Below, in pieces: positions 17,301-23,678 of a DNA stretch of 42,645 bases. Origin of the DNA: Candidatus Saccharimonadota bacterium. Its GTDB lineage: Bacteria; Patescibacteriota; Saccharimonadia; Saccharimonadales; Saccharimonadaceae. A program made the position numbers and the translations under genes. The notes below the pieces were generated by a model. That model was not told the DNA's origin and did not search any database. It was given only the letters and a program-made list of their open reading frames with translations. The stretch covers positions 1-42,645 of the forward strand of contig JAFUCJ010000010.1 in assembly GCA_017459705.1 (NCBI GenBank), in the 5' to 3' direction. Position 1 is the first letter of the stretch. Every line of letters starts with the position of its first letter.

Positions 17301-17722
17301 CCACGCATGTATTTCCATATTTCATAAATTGGTTGCCCATCCTGCATCCTCACCGGATTAATGACCAGTAACTCTTCAATCTTATCATAAATCCAATCGA
17401 CCGCCTCTGAAATCTTTCCAGTCGCCGGACACACTAGCCATCCTAACGCCCCCAAGCTTTCCTTGCAGGATTTTCCCTCCGCCGCTGGCGTCTCACCCTC
17501 AGTCGAAGCAGCCTGCCCTGCATCATTCTCGGCAGTTTCCGACTCTTGTGTCTCATTAGCACCAGTCTCAGCCGCCTCATCGATAGTCACACCCTCTACC
17601 GGTTCCGCATAAACGGTTGCCTGCGTCATCACCCCAGTTATACCGAATATACTTATAATAGCAAAAAGACACCCAAAAACGGCATTTCTGACTCGGTTTT
17701 TTGAGAATCCTTTCACCATCAT
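14321..17722 (-). CDS. Giant VirB6/TrbL-like polytopic membrane protein
   Basis: 1133 residues from ATG 17722; an upstream TTG at 17755 is a less likely start. A signal-like helix (about 13-40) leads to an acidic Glu/Thr-rich stretch, then a multi-helix membrane region (about 120-390) with the spacing of VirB6/TrbL channel proteins. A very long charged, helical, soluble region (about 400-1130) follows and has no family I recognise. The membrane part probably forms the inner-membrane pore. The long tail is typical of extended VirB6 forms and may act in the cytoplasm. A TGC-TATAAT promoter lies at 17774-17769. It is divergent from the pilin genes and is closed by the terminator at 14293-14319. 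Confidence 0.8.
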   Translation of the reverse strand: MMVKGFSKNRVRNAVFGCLFAIISIFGITGVMTQATVYAEPVEGVTIDEAAETGANETQESETAENDAGQAASTEGETPAAEGKSCKESLGALGWLVCPATGKISEAVDWIYDKIEELLVINPVRMQDGQPIYEIWKYMRGITNVLFIIFMLVMIYSQLTGVGITNYGLKKVLPKLILGAVLVNLSFVICSLAVDLSNIIGDGLRGLFETIETNTLATTTATAHVSMAEMYSALAGGGTLAVGAGVVAFETGAIWMLIPTVLSAIAAVVVGLITIALRQAVVVILIMIAPLAIMAYILPNTDRWFRQWKDLLFKMLVFYPMFSLLFGASSLAGWAIIVSAQNGFWVIIGVAVQIFPLIFSWSLMKMSGTFLSSINAKLSAIAARPVATNRGWAESHRELTRQKYLAARNVYTPSNRLMQFMSDRKIAREEETKEHADTVKLRGQAYAARTNYGKNGVPNRTGEEAYEAQARRAQYQRTILNHQNNMSKGLGDLEVVKARATMAQKARIGELDVQNIKAFDALKMEQARGEKIDYNNAVGFHKRMEDAINAHFDLEHAGESTYRQHDMADRMAALERYNTASDIMEGKLQDTQYAAAFAAHAYDTQAKTVAGKYQKYFELTPPTRDVEYRLGELTTRKDAADLIDAIIPGMRVLNMRGDTDLLRKQMQNMLKNEANGGESVIQLGSHASQALAGFLMFEVKDSDPWLRRFGKYINLETAKIYNKNERVKPNVDYEEYIKGYYYAPDDVEHKTKIYSKRGMKELMEGTSLDGIERTAIDNYIDSVMEAYSDENGVIEDYDGFEKKFDEVNKATAPQLISAMRKVLSGSEALNSFVKDVTGYYKKQNKTDGTYSLHSIFDDDDIKKRFGDNIDNYKQYRKKWAKKYLSSLLPSQVLSMRTDELQAYEQLLPQWFMEENPELHDKLVEGLLANYGDLSDAERAKLLTAIESREEFRECIGMGVLEQISRTNARRGVLDSKPLVRAFLGLDGDSGAGNAGLSKYLTDKKKMNGEKSKDHPVDMEDKEVERIMREVEEIYKQRENASSNSDKNPPVERVGMYSSADIRAVTERITEIYRHLEKDNDVIAFYDETTDLLKDNVPIVIDAYSDYHDKHPEASITDLANELYRLLGNLVGDE

Positions 17723-17768
17723 AAAACTCACTAGTAAAAACTGCCTTCCTTTCAAGGCATGCCGTAAT

Positions 17769-17774
17769 TATAGC
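17769..17774 (-). promoter_or_regulatory. -10 box of the VirB6-like gene promoter
   Basis: Extended -10 TGC-TATAAT on the minus strand, about 46 bases before ATG 17722. A purine-rich GAAAGGAAGG lies in the leader. Confidence 0.5.
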
Positions 17775-17826
17775 ACACATAAGCATTTTTGTCAATACCA
17801 ATCTTGTAAAAGCCTCCCGTGTGTGT

Positions 17827-17832
17827 TAAAAT
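17827..17832 (+). promoter_or_regulatory. -10 box of leaderless promoter (double pilin gene)
   Basis: TAAAAT, 6 nt (AATATC), ATG at 17839. Confidence 0.5.
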
Positions 17833-17838
17833 AATATC

Positions 17839-18612
17839 ATGTTCACATGTTTCAAAAAACTACTCGTTTCCCTCGCAATTCTTTTCTCGGTCACCAGCAT
17901 TCCATTTTTCGTCGCGTCCACCCCTACATTCGCCGCCGGCCCCAGTAACGTCAGTACGCCCACCAATTGCGTCCCTTTTCTCGGCATGACTCCATGGTAC
18001 TGTGGTATCGACGAAAATGTCGATAGCCAGGACAAACTCACAAGCAACGCTATCATTATCGCTTCCAACGTTCTCACCGACCTCGGCGTCATCGCCACCT
18101 ACCTCGTTATTGGCTACGTCATTTACGGCGGCTATCTATATATATTCAGTAACGGCGACGCCAGCAAAGTCATGAGCGCTAAGCGTACTTTATCCCACGC
18201 CTTTATCGGCCTCGCCATCGTTATGCTTGCCACTGTTATATTAAATACCATCCGCATCGCCTTTATGGGTAGCGCCGGCTCATTCGCCGAGAACTGCGCC
18301 ACAAGCAGTGGTGGCTGTGTTAATCCTACCGATTTTGTTAGCAATATTATTACATGGTTCATCGGTTCCGCTGGCGCCGTCGCCCTCCTCTTCGTCTTCA
18401 TCGGCGGCATTGGCTACCTTACCTCCGCCGGCGACGCTTCCAAATTACAAAAAGCCAAAAACACCATTACCTACGCCCTCATCGGCTTAGCCATCGTTGC
18501 ACTTTCCCTCACCATTACCGCTTTTGTCACTAATCTCATCAAAAATGCCAATTCCGAAACCGCATACAATCATCAAATAACCATAGCAAAGGAGTACCAC
18601 CATGAAAACTAA
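17839..18612 (+). CDS. Two-module TrbC/VirB2-like pilin protein
   Basis: 257 residues: a signal peptide (1-33, ending TFAA), then two successive pilin-like modules. Each has a long hydrophobic helix, a short turn with a G-D-A-S-K motif (FSNGDASKVMSAKRT near 100; TSAGDASKLQKAKNT near 200) and a second hydrophobic helix. The single-module genes that follow share this motif. Such hairpin proteins are the TrbC/VirB2-type pilins that form the extracellular filament. Having two modules in one chain is unusual and could serve a base or tip role. The ATG is preceded by TAAAAT at exactly 6 nt. It overlaps the next pilin gene by 11 bases. Confidence 0.82.
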   Translation: MFTCFKKLLVSLAILFSVTSIPFFVASTPTFAAGPSNVSTPTNCVPFLGMTPWYCGIDENVDSQDKLTSNAIIIASNVLTDLGVIATYLVIGYVIYGGYLYIFSNGDASKVMSAKRTLSHAFIGLAIVMLATVILNTIRIAFMGSAGSFAENCATSSGGCVNPTDFVSNIITWFIGSAGAVALLFVFIGGIGYLTSAGDASKLQKAKNTITYALIGLAIVALSLTITAFVTNLIKNANSETAYNHQITIAKEYHHEN

Positions 18613-19108
18613 ACTCATCACCGTCTTGGCAAGCATTATTGCTGTCTTCGGCATCACCGTTACCTCACTTGTCACACCTATTGCGCCTACCGCTCACGCT
18701 ATCGACAGCATCTGCGACCCGAACAGCGGCGTTGCTCCCGAAGTCAAGCAAGCTGCCGGTTGCAAAGATGCCAATTCTACCGATCGTGCCCTCCCCAACG
18801 TCATCCAAGCCATCATTAACAGCATTATCCTCGTCCTCGGCATTGTCGCCGTCGTTTTCATAGTCATCGGTGGAGTTGGCTACATGACCTCCAATGGTGA
18901 CGCTTCCAAATTGCAAAAGTCCAAAAACACCATTCTCTACGCTTGCATTGGACTGGTCATCTGCGTCTTATCATTCGCTATCACCAACTTCACCATAAAT
19001 CTCGTCAATAATTCCAGTAATTCCACTTCCAGTTCCGAATCTGCCTCAGACGACAGCTCCACCCCATGCGTCACAGTCGACGCTAGCGGTAAAGTTGTCC
19101 CCTGCTAG
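18602..19108 (+). CDS. TrbC/VirB2-like pilin
   Basis: 168 residues: signal peptide (about 1-32, ending AHA), a mature N-terminus with two cysteines, a hydrophobic helix (about 62-86), the GDASKLQKSKNT turn and a second helix (about 100-122), then a Ser-rich tail with two more cysteines. AAAGGAG stands before the ATG. The start lies inside the end of the double-pilin gene, so the two are co-translated. Confidence 0.85.
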   Translation: MKTKLITVLASIIAVFGITVTSLVTPIAPTAHAIDSICDPNSGVAPEVKQAAGCKDANSTDRALPNVIQAIINSIILVLGIVAVVFIVIGGVGYMTSNGDASKLQKSKNTILYACIGLVICVLSFAITNFTINLVNNSSNSTSSSESASDDSSTPCVTVDASGKVVPC

Positions 19109-19193
19109 AAAGCCCACATTACCCCAAAAAAGTATTGCATTTTCCAGCAATCTGTTGTAAAATAATACCAAGATTAATAAAAGGAACTATTAA

Positions 19194-19523
19194 ATGACAA
19201 ATCCATTAACCATACTTGCTAGCGGCAGCGGAAATCTCGGAAACGAAACTAACGCCGGAAACAAAATCGATTACGTTGGCGGTGGTTCAGGCGACGAGCT
19301 AGTTGGCAATGTTACTAACATCATCAACGGTATTATTGCCGCCCTCGGCATCGTAGCCGTTGTTATCATCATTATTGGCGGTGTGTCCTACATGACTTCC
19401 TCTGGCGACGCAAGCAAGGTTAAAAAAGCCAAAGATACCATCCTCTATGGCGTCATCGGTCTTGTCATTTGCATTCTCGCTTTCGCTATTGTCAACTTTG
19501 TTATTAAAAACATCATCGGCTAA
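19194..19523 (+). CDS. TrbC/VirB2-like pilin, short form
   Basis: 109 residues. A short N-terminus (no classical signal peptide is evident) leads to a hydrophobic helix (about 40-65), SSGDASKVKKAKDT and a second helix (about 80-106). AAAAGGA precedes the ATG and a -10-like TAAAAT lies about 35 bases upstream. A strong terminator follows. This may be the major filament subunit, by analogy with VirB2 size. Confidence 0.83.
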   Translation: MTNPLTILASGSGNLGNETNAGNKIDYVGGGSGDELVGNVTNIINGIIAALGIVAVVIIIIGGVSYMTSSGDASKVKKAKDTILYGVIGLVICILAFAIVNFVIKNIIG

Positions 19524-19527
19524 TCAC

Positions 19528-19556
19528 AATCCCCCCTCCGGGGGGGATTTTTTTAT
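19528..19556. terminator. Strong terminator after the pilin genes
   Basis: AATCCCCCC, a short loop and GGGGGGGATT followed by a run of T; a classic intrinsic terminator for the plus-strand pilin unit. Confidence 0.9.
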
Positions 19557-19603
19557 ACTACTCTGCTATTCTGCCTGCACTAACCCCGCACCATCATGTC
19601 CAA

Positions 19604-20317
19604 CTATCTCGTCGACACCGCAATTAAACACAATACCAACATGTGCACCGGATAAAACACATAGAACAAATATCGGCATTTAGGTCCTCTCCGTCCATCA
19701 TGTGCTAACACGACAAGTAACCCTACAATCGTCCACACCACATTCCATCCATACACCTCACCATACTCGTCACTCAGCATCCCTGGCAAATATTTGCACA
19801 GTGTTACCAGCACAAACACCGCCGACACCATCGCGCCCTGCCATATCAACCATCCACCACTCTCTCCAGCATCCTTCGTCAACTTTATCAACCAAGAGAA
19901 TATCATAGTTACCACCACTCCATACGCCCCATAATCCACACGCATCAACTCCGCCATCATACAAACCACACCAGCCATTATAGCACCCCCTATACCACCC
20001 ATTTTGTCATAGCAATACAGTGCCATCACCGAGAACAACAATGTAAAGCCGATATTCAGCCCCATACCATTTTGCCCCATCATGATCCCCATAATCGCAT
20101 ACGGCACTTGTGACACCATCGCAAATACCGCCAGTCTTATTGCATATTGCCTCAAATCACGCGTTTTCTCATACCCCATCGCCGTCTGATAAGCAAAAAT
20201 CGGAAAAGCCAGTCGCCCTAGACACATCATCCACGCCTCATTAGCAAAAAGTAGCTTTCCTGCGTGGTCAATCATCATCGATAGTAGCCCTATCATTTTC
20301 AGTACAAAACTATTCAT
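19604..20317 (-). CDS. TraX-like membrane acetyltransferase
   Basis: 237 residues with about eight membrane helices. The N-terminal LKMIGLLSMMIDHAGKLLF and RLAFPIFAYQTAMGYEKTRD match the TraX family, whose founding member N-acetylates F-pilin in the inner membrane. AGAGG lies five bases before ATG 20317; GTG at 20320 is an alternative start. It stands convergent to the pilin cluster. Pilin modification is therefore a reasonable inference, although TraX-like proteins also occur without pili. Confidence 0.82.
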   Translation of the reverse strand: MNSFVLKMIGLLSMMIDHAGKLLFANEAWMMCLGRLAFPIFAYQTAMGYEKTRDLRQYAIRLAVFAMVSQVPYAIMGIMMGQNGMGLNIGFTLLFSVMALYCYDKMGGIGGAIMAGVVCMMAELMRVDYGAYGVVVTMIFSWLIKLTKDAGESGGWLIWQGAMVSAVFVLVTLCKYLPGMLSDEYGEVYGWNVVWTIVGLLVVLAHDGRRGPKCRYLFYVFYPVHMLVLCLIAVSTR

Positions 20318-20338
20318 CACCGCCTCTCGCCAGTCAAA

Positions 20339-20368
20339 GAGCGAAGTGACTCACCCTTCACTTCGCTC
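20339..20368 (-). terminator. Hairpin downstream of hsp20
   Basis: GAGCGAAGTGA and TCACTTCGCTC form an 11-bp stem with an 8-nt loop. There is no clear T run, so it is a weak terminator or an mRNA 3'-end stabiliser. Confidence 0.5.
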
Positions 20369-20401
20369 CCTACTGCATACTCTCGCTGACCCGAAAAACC
20401 T

Positions 20402-20905
20402 TTACTGAATCGCAATACGCTTCGGTGCTTCCGCTTTTTCTTTATCAAACGAAATCGTCAAAACACCATCTTTCAACTCAGCCTTCACGCTATTCTCATC
20501 CTCACGCACCTGCACTGGAAGCGCAATCGTCCGCGAAAACTCGCCCCAATAGCATTCCTGGATATGCCAACGGGTAGTTTGCTCATCCTCGCCCCCAGAC
20601 AGGATACCCGAAATCGTCAAAATATTGTCTGATATACTCACATCAAGATCGGACTTAGAAATCCCTGCCGTCCTCGCCTTCACTACTAATTTATCTGCCG
20701 TTTCATAGACATCCACTGCCAGTTGCCCAGGAAAATCGTCAGTATCGTCAGCCCATTCATCCGACGTCGCCGCCTGCTGAGTCGCAACCTGCGGCACTTC
20801 CGCTGGCGTCTCTTCCATAGCTGGCGCCACCTCATCTTCACCACCGAGAAAAGCCGCCGCAAGGTCATCATCCATCAGCAAATCATCATTATTTGCACGA
20901 GCCAT
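20402..20905 (-). CDS. Small heat-shock protein, Hsp20/alpha-crystallin family
   Basis: 167 residues. The alpha-crystallin domain (about 60-160) shows AVDVYETADKLVVKARTAGI, a beta-strand series and a C-terminal GVLTISFDK; PKRIAIQ carries the I-x-I assembly motif. The first 55 residues are an acidic, Ala/Thr-rich, probably disordered extension, longer than usual. It acts as an ATP-independent holdase. GGAGG precedes the ATG and TATAAT lies further upstream. No CIRCE is visible here, unlike groES and dnaJ. Confidence 0.93.
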   Translation of the reverse strand: MARANNDDLLMDDDLAAAFLGGEDEVAPAMEETPAEVPQVATQQAATSDEWADDTDDFPGQLAVDVYETADKLVVKARTAGISKSDLDVSISDNILTISGILSGGEDEQTTRWHIQECYWGEFSRTIALPVQVREDENSVKAELKDGVLTISFDKEKAEAPKRIAIQ

Positions 20906-20968
20906 ATTTCCTCCACTTATATTGTTATGCTTTATTATATATCACTTTCGTAGTAAAATCAAGAGAAT

Positions 20969-21721
20969 ATGCCAAAGATTGTAAAAAATACAACATTTTT
21001 CAGCCCTCTTGACCTACTTGCTCCTCACTCCTGTCGGGGGTGTGGGCATATTGGGGACGTACTTTGCGACCGTTGTAAAAATTACATTATTCGTACCGCT
21101 CGTCCTGTATGTCCCTATTGTAAATCCGAGATTTTACCTACCATGCCAGCATCAAATACATCTCCCATAACCACGGAAGTCCCAGCCACACCTCTTTCCT
21201 GTCCCAAATGCACCACGGACCCCGACTTACCGCCCGCCTACGTCGTTAGTGACCGCTCCGGCCTTCTCGATCTTCTTATCCACGAGTACAAATACGACTC
21301 CGTTCGCGCCCTCGGCCACCACCTCGCCGAGCTCCTCGATTATCGCCTCCCGGCATTTCAGCGCCGCACCGTAATTGTTCCTCTTCCCACAGCCACCAAT
21401 CACGTCCGCAACCGCGGCTTCGATCACACTCTCCATCTCGCCAAGAATCTTTCTCACATCCGTCACTGTAAAATCACACCGCTTCTTATCCGCGCAAAGA
21501 ACACAACGCAAGTCGGCGCCGACAAAAACACTCGCGAAAAACAGGCTGATTCCGCTTATAATCTTGACGCTCGCTACCAGATCGAACCTGATACCACCTA
21601 TCTCCTACTCGACGACATCTCCACCACCGGCGCCAGCATCAAATCTGCCGTCAAAAAGCTCCGGCAAGCCGGAGCTAATCATATAGCAATCGCCCTCTTA
21701 GCAGTAAGTATTTTGAACTAA
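20969..21721 (+). CDS. ComF family phosphoribosyltransferase-like protein
   Basis: 250 residues. An N-terminal zinc-binding region has CRGCG, CDRC, CPYC and CPKC (about 22-90). The C-terminal phosphoribosyltransferase fold carries the PRPP-binding motif LLLDDISTTGAS and RNRGFDH. ComF proteins are linked to DNA uptake in competent bacteria. A TAAAAT -10 lies 9 nt before the ATG. The last 24 bases overlap the convergent pilin gene at 21698. Confidence 0.88.
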   Translation: MPKIVKNTTFFSPLDLLAPHSCRGCGHIGDVLCDRCKNYIIRTARPVCPYCKSEILPTMPASNTSPITTEVPATPLSCPKCTTDPDLPPAYVVSDRSGLLDLLIHEYKYDSVRALGHHLAELLDYRLPAFQRRTVIVPLPTATNHVRNRGFDHTLHLAKNLSHIRHCKITPLLIRAKNTTQVGADKNTREKQADSAYNLDARYQIEPDTTYLLLDDISTTGASIKSAVKKLRQAGANHIAIALLAVSILN

Positions 21722-22108
21722 TGCCGCAGCCTGCCCCTGATCTGTTGGCAACGAATTCACTACAAAGTTCACAATCGCAAATGCTAAAATACATACCACC
21801 AACCCGATAATTGCATACAGTACGGTATTCTTCGCATCAGTTACCTTCTTCGAATCGCCGCCAGACACCACATATCGAATACCACCGATAATCAACATAA
21901 TCACCGCAATAATTCCCACGATATAAAGAATAATGTTGGTCACCTGACGAAACACACCAGTATCCCCGAACAAATTCGACGGGCACCCATCACACTGCGC
22001 CGCCTGCGCACCCTCTTGCAAAGTCAAGGCCGACGCGTTGGCCACGCCCATTACTGCTACTAGCCCACACATTACTACCGGTAAAAACAATTTCATAATA
22101 CTCTTCAT
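21698..22108 (-). CDS. TrbC/VirB2-like pilin (fourth gene, separate promoter)
   Basis: 136 residues: a signal peptide (about 1-27, ending ANASA), a mature N-terminus with CDGC, a hydrophobic helix (about 55-78), GGDSKKVTDAKNT and a second helix, then a tail ending in cysteine. The motif differs slightly from the other pilins (GGDSKK for GDASK). TATAAT (22120-22115) lies exactly 6 nt before the ATG, so it is predicted to be leaderless. It lies away from the main pilin cluster, overlaps comF tail to tail, and is divergent from tRNA-Ser. Confidence 0.85.
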   Translation of the reverse strand: MKSIMKLFLPVVMCGLVAVMGVANASALTLQEGAQAAQCDGCPSNLFGDTGVFRQVTNIILYIVGIIAVIMLIIGGIRYVVSGGDSKKVTDAKNTVLYAIIGLVVCILAFAIVNFVVNSLPTDQGQAAALVQNTYC

Positions 22109-22114
22109 GCCTCA

Positions 22115-22120
22115 ATTATA
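22115..22120 (-). promoter_or_regulatory. -10 box of leaderless promoter (fourth pilin)
   Basis: TATAAT, 6 nt (TGAGGC), ATG on the minus strand. Confidence 0.6.
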
Positions 22121-22128
22121 CCATATTT

Positions 22129-22158
22129 TTTACATTTTTTTAAGATTTGTGGTACAAT
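22129..22158 (+). promoter_or_regulatory. Promoter of tRNA-Ser
   Basis: TTTACA, about 18 bases, TACAAT, ending about 10 bases before the tRNA 5' end. Confidence 0.5.
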
Positions 22159-22168
22159 AGATACATAC

Positions 22169-22258
22169 GGAGGGATACCCAAGTGGCTGAAGGGGACGGT
22201 TTGCTAAATCGTTAGTCTGGGGCAACCTGGAGCGGGAGTTCGAATCTCCCTCCCTCCG
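22169..22258 (+). tRNA. tRNA-Ser (anticodon GCT)
   Basis: Acceptor GGAGGGA pairs with TCCCTCC; the discriminator is G, followed by an encoded CCA (22259-22261). The anticodon arm CGGTTTGCTAAATCG shows GCT, there is a long variable arm as expected for Ser, and the T arm is GGGAG-TTCGAAT-CTCCC. This reads AGC/AGU serine codons. A partial copy of the 3' end recurs at 22426-22440. Confidence 0.96.
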
Positions 22259-22261
22259 CCA

Positions 22262-22398
22262 TAAATCTATAGACGCCAGACTTCGCTTCAGCGAAGTTTT
22301 TTGTTAATGAGACAAATGAGGCTAGGAAAATTTATTTTTCTAGCCGAACTTTGGCTCGTTAACAAAAGTCTACGCAGTAGACTGGCGTCTATATTTAT
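22262..22398 (+). mobile_element. Cruciform-forming element next to tRNA-Ser (candidate MITE or structured RNA)
   Basis: Outer arms ATAGACGCCAG (22269-22279) and CTGGCGTCTAT (22382-22392) close three internal hairpins with almost no unpaired bases between: 22280-22297 (ACTTCGC/GCGAAGT); 22299-22311 with 22355-22367 (13 bp), capped by 22320-22345 (11 bp); and 22368-22382 (GTCTAC/GTAGAC). The result is a nearly perfect four-way junction. A partial copy of the tRNA 3' end follows at 22426-22440, so the segment is flanked by tRNA-derived direct repeats, as after integration at a tRNA gene. It carries no ORF. Its nature as MITE, recombination site or RNA is undecided. Confidence 0.55.
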
Positions 22399-22425
22399 GC
22401 GCGCTTTGAGGGTGGCGAGATTACC

Positions 22426-22440
22426 AATCTCCCTCCGCCA
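22426..22440 (+). repeat. Partial duplicate of the tRNA-Ser 3' end
   Basis: AATCTCCCTCCGCCA repeats the T-arm/acceptor end of tRNA-Ser (22243-22261), lacking one CTCC. The preceding bases keep a degenerate T-arm (GAGAT-TACCA-ATCTC). It could be the second attachment-site-like repeat of the element at 22262-22398. Confidence 0.65.
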
Positions 22441-22450
22441 TTTTTTATGC

Positions 22451-22456
22451 TATAAT
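22451..22456 (+). promoter_or_regulatory. -10 box of leaderless promoter (membrane protein at 22463)
   Basis: TATGC-TATAAT, 6 nt (TTATTT), ATG at 22463. Confidence 0.65.
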
Positions 22457-22462
22457 TTATTT

Positions 22463-22930
22463 ATGACGAAACAATTATCTCCCGTTTCCTGGGAAGCAAC
22501 AGAATACATCACAAGAGAACATCATGCCGGTTGGTATTTCGGTCTAGCCATCATTACACTAGCACTATGCGCCCTTGCCATTTGGCTTCAAGGCTGGACA
22601 TTCCTCATACTAATCATCATCAGCGCCATTACAATCCTGATTTACACCCTACGCCCACCGCGCACCATCAAATACCACATCGACAATCAAGGCATCACAG
22701 AAGGCGCCACTCTGCATAAATACGACAACTTTCGCGCTTTCGGCATCCTCCAAGAGGGCGAGCATTTTTCCGCCGTACTCATTCCTAAAAAACGTTTTGG
22801 CCTCAGCGTCAAAATCTACTTCCCAGAAGGCAGTGGCGAACGAATCGTTGATTTCCTCGGCAACCATCTCCCCATGGAACAGGTCAAGCGAGATTTGCTA
22901 GACAAACTCGTAGATTTCTTGCGCATTTAG
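22463..22930 (+). CDS. Conserved small membrane protein of unknown function
   Basis: 155 residues. A short N-terminal part (SWEATEYITREHHAGWY) leads to two membrane helices (about 24-60), then a cytoplasmic domain with alternating strands (YHIDNQGITEG, FRAFGILQEG, GLSVKIYFPE) that has a PH-like feel, and a final helix. I know this only as a conserved CPR-type membrane protein, not by function. The frame is open further upstream through the tRNA-adjacent element, but the ATG at 22463, exactly 6 nt after TATAAT, is the supported start. Confidence 0.75.
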   Translation: MTKQLSPVSWEATEYITREHHAGWYFGLAIITLALCALAIWLQGWTFLILIIISAITILIYTLRPPRTIKYHIDNQGITEGATLHKYDNFRAFGILQEGEHFSAVLIPKKRFGLSVKIYFPEGSGERIVDFLGNHLPMEQVKRDLLDKLVDFLRI

Positions 22931-22983
22931 AAAAAGTGTGCTAATATAGATATAAGCATAAACATTATTTTAAAGGTGGGCAA

Positions 22984-23649
22984 ATGAATCCAACAGTAGA
23001 CAATGATTTACAAAAAGCAATCGACGACATCACAAAAAACACTAACGTAGACCCGGTCTTTTCCGATCCGGTCGCTGCGCCATCTTCCGTTCCAGAAGGT
23101 GATAGCGGCGTCCTCGGCGAACCAGTTGGGCCAATCAGCGATATCCGGCCAGCGACAGCGCCAGCACCCCGCCCGATGCCTCGTCCAGTTGCACCTGCGC
23201 CACGCCCAGCCATGCCCGCCCCTGCCCCGACACCAGTCGCAATGCCGATGCCGCCGGCACCAACACCGATGCCAACACCAGCAACGATACCTGCACCAAT
23301 CCCAACGCCAACACCAGTCGAAGCCTCATTGCCGCCCGCACCAGAGCCAGTCATGTCTAGTGTCGTTTCCGATGTCATTTCCGAAAGCGTCATGACCACC
23401 ACCCCAACTTCCGAGATCCCTACCGACATGCGCTCAGTCAAGGAAGCCGCCCTGCGCGACCTCGCACCACTTCTAGGCAAAATCCCTATGGATTCCTCCA
23501 AAAAGTTCAACCTTTACAAAAACATCCATGAAGAACTCCATGATGACTCCGTCATCGGCGACGCTTATGCCACTGCCAAAGATATCGCCGACGATACCGA
23601 GCGCGGCGAAGCTCTTCTCTACCTCGTCGAATCTATCGACAACATGTAA
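22984..23649 (+). CDS. Proline/alanine-rich protein with C-terminal helical domain
   Basis: 221 residues. The N-terminal 45 residues are acidic. About 50-125 is a Pro/Ala/Met/Thr low-complexity stretch built on P-A-P-x-P repeats. The C-terminal 85 residues form a compact helical domain (KEAALRDLAPLLGKI, then KFNLYKNIHEEL and a final YLVESIDNM). No membrane segment or signal is present. AAAGGTGGG lies before the ATG. A shared terminator follows, opposite groEL. I do not recognise a function. Confidence 0.75.
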   Translation: MNPTVDNDLQKAIDDITKNTNVDPVFSDPVAAPSSVPEGDSGVLGEPVGPISDIRPATAPAPRPMPRPVAPAPRPAMPAPAPTPVAMPMPPAPTPMPTPATIPAPIPTPTPVEASLPPAPEPVMSSVVSDVISESVMTTTPTSEIPTDMRSVKEAALRDLAPLLGKIPMDSSKKFNLYKNIHEELHDDSVIGDAYATAKDIADDTERGEALLYLVESIDNM

Positions 23650-23678
23650 AAATAGCCCCTTTCGGGGCTATTTTTTTA
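23648..23678. terminator. Bidirectional terminator between the Pro-rich gene and groEL
   Basis: AAAATAGCCCC-TTTC-GGGGCTATTTT with A and T runs on both sides; it serves both convergent genes and overlaps the groEL stop codon. Confidence 0.92.

Noticed and set aside
22301-22462. N-terminal extension of the 22463 membrane protein
   Set aside because: The extension would translate the tRNA-adjacent cruciform and the tRNA 3' duplicate; the promoter lies after it, 6 nt before ATG 22463.
22984-23510. Glycine-rich minus-strand ORF opposite the Pro-rich gene
   Set aside because: Shadow of a proline/alanine-rich coding sequence read on the other strand; the plus-strand gene has a ribosome-binding site and terminator.
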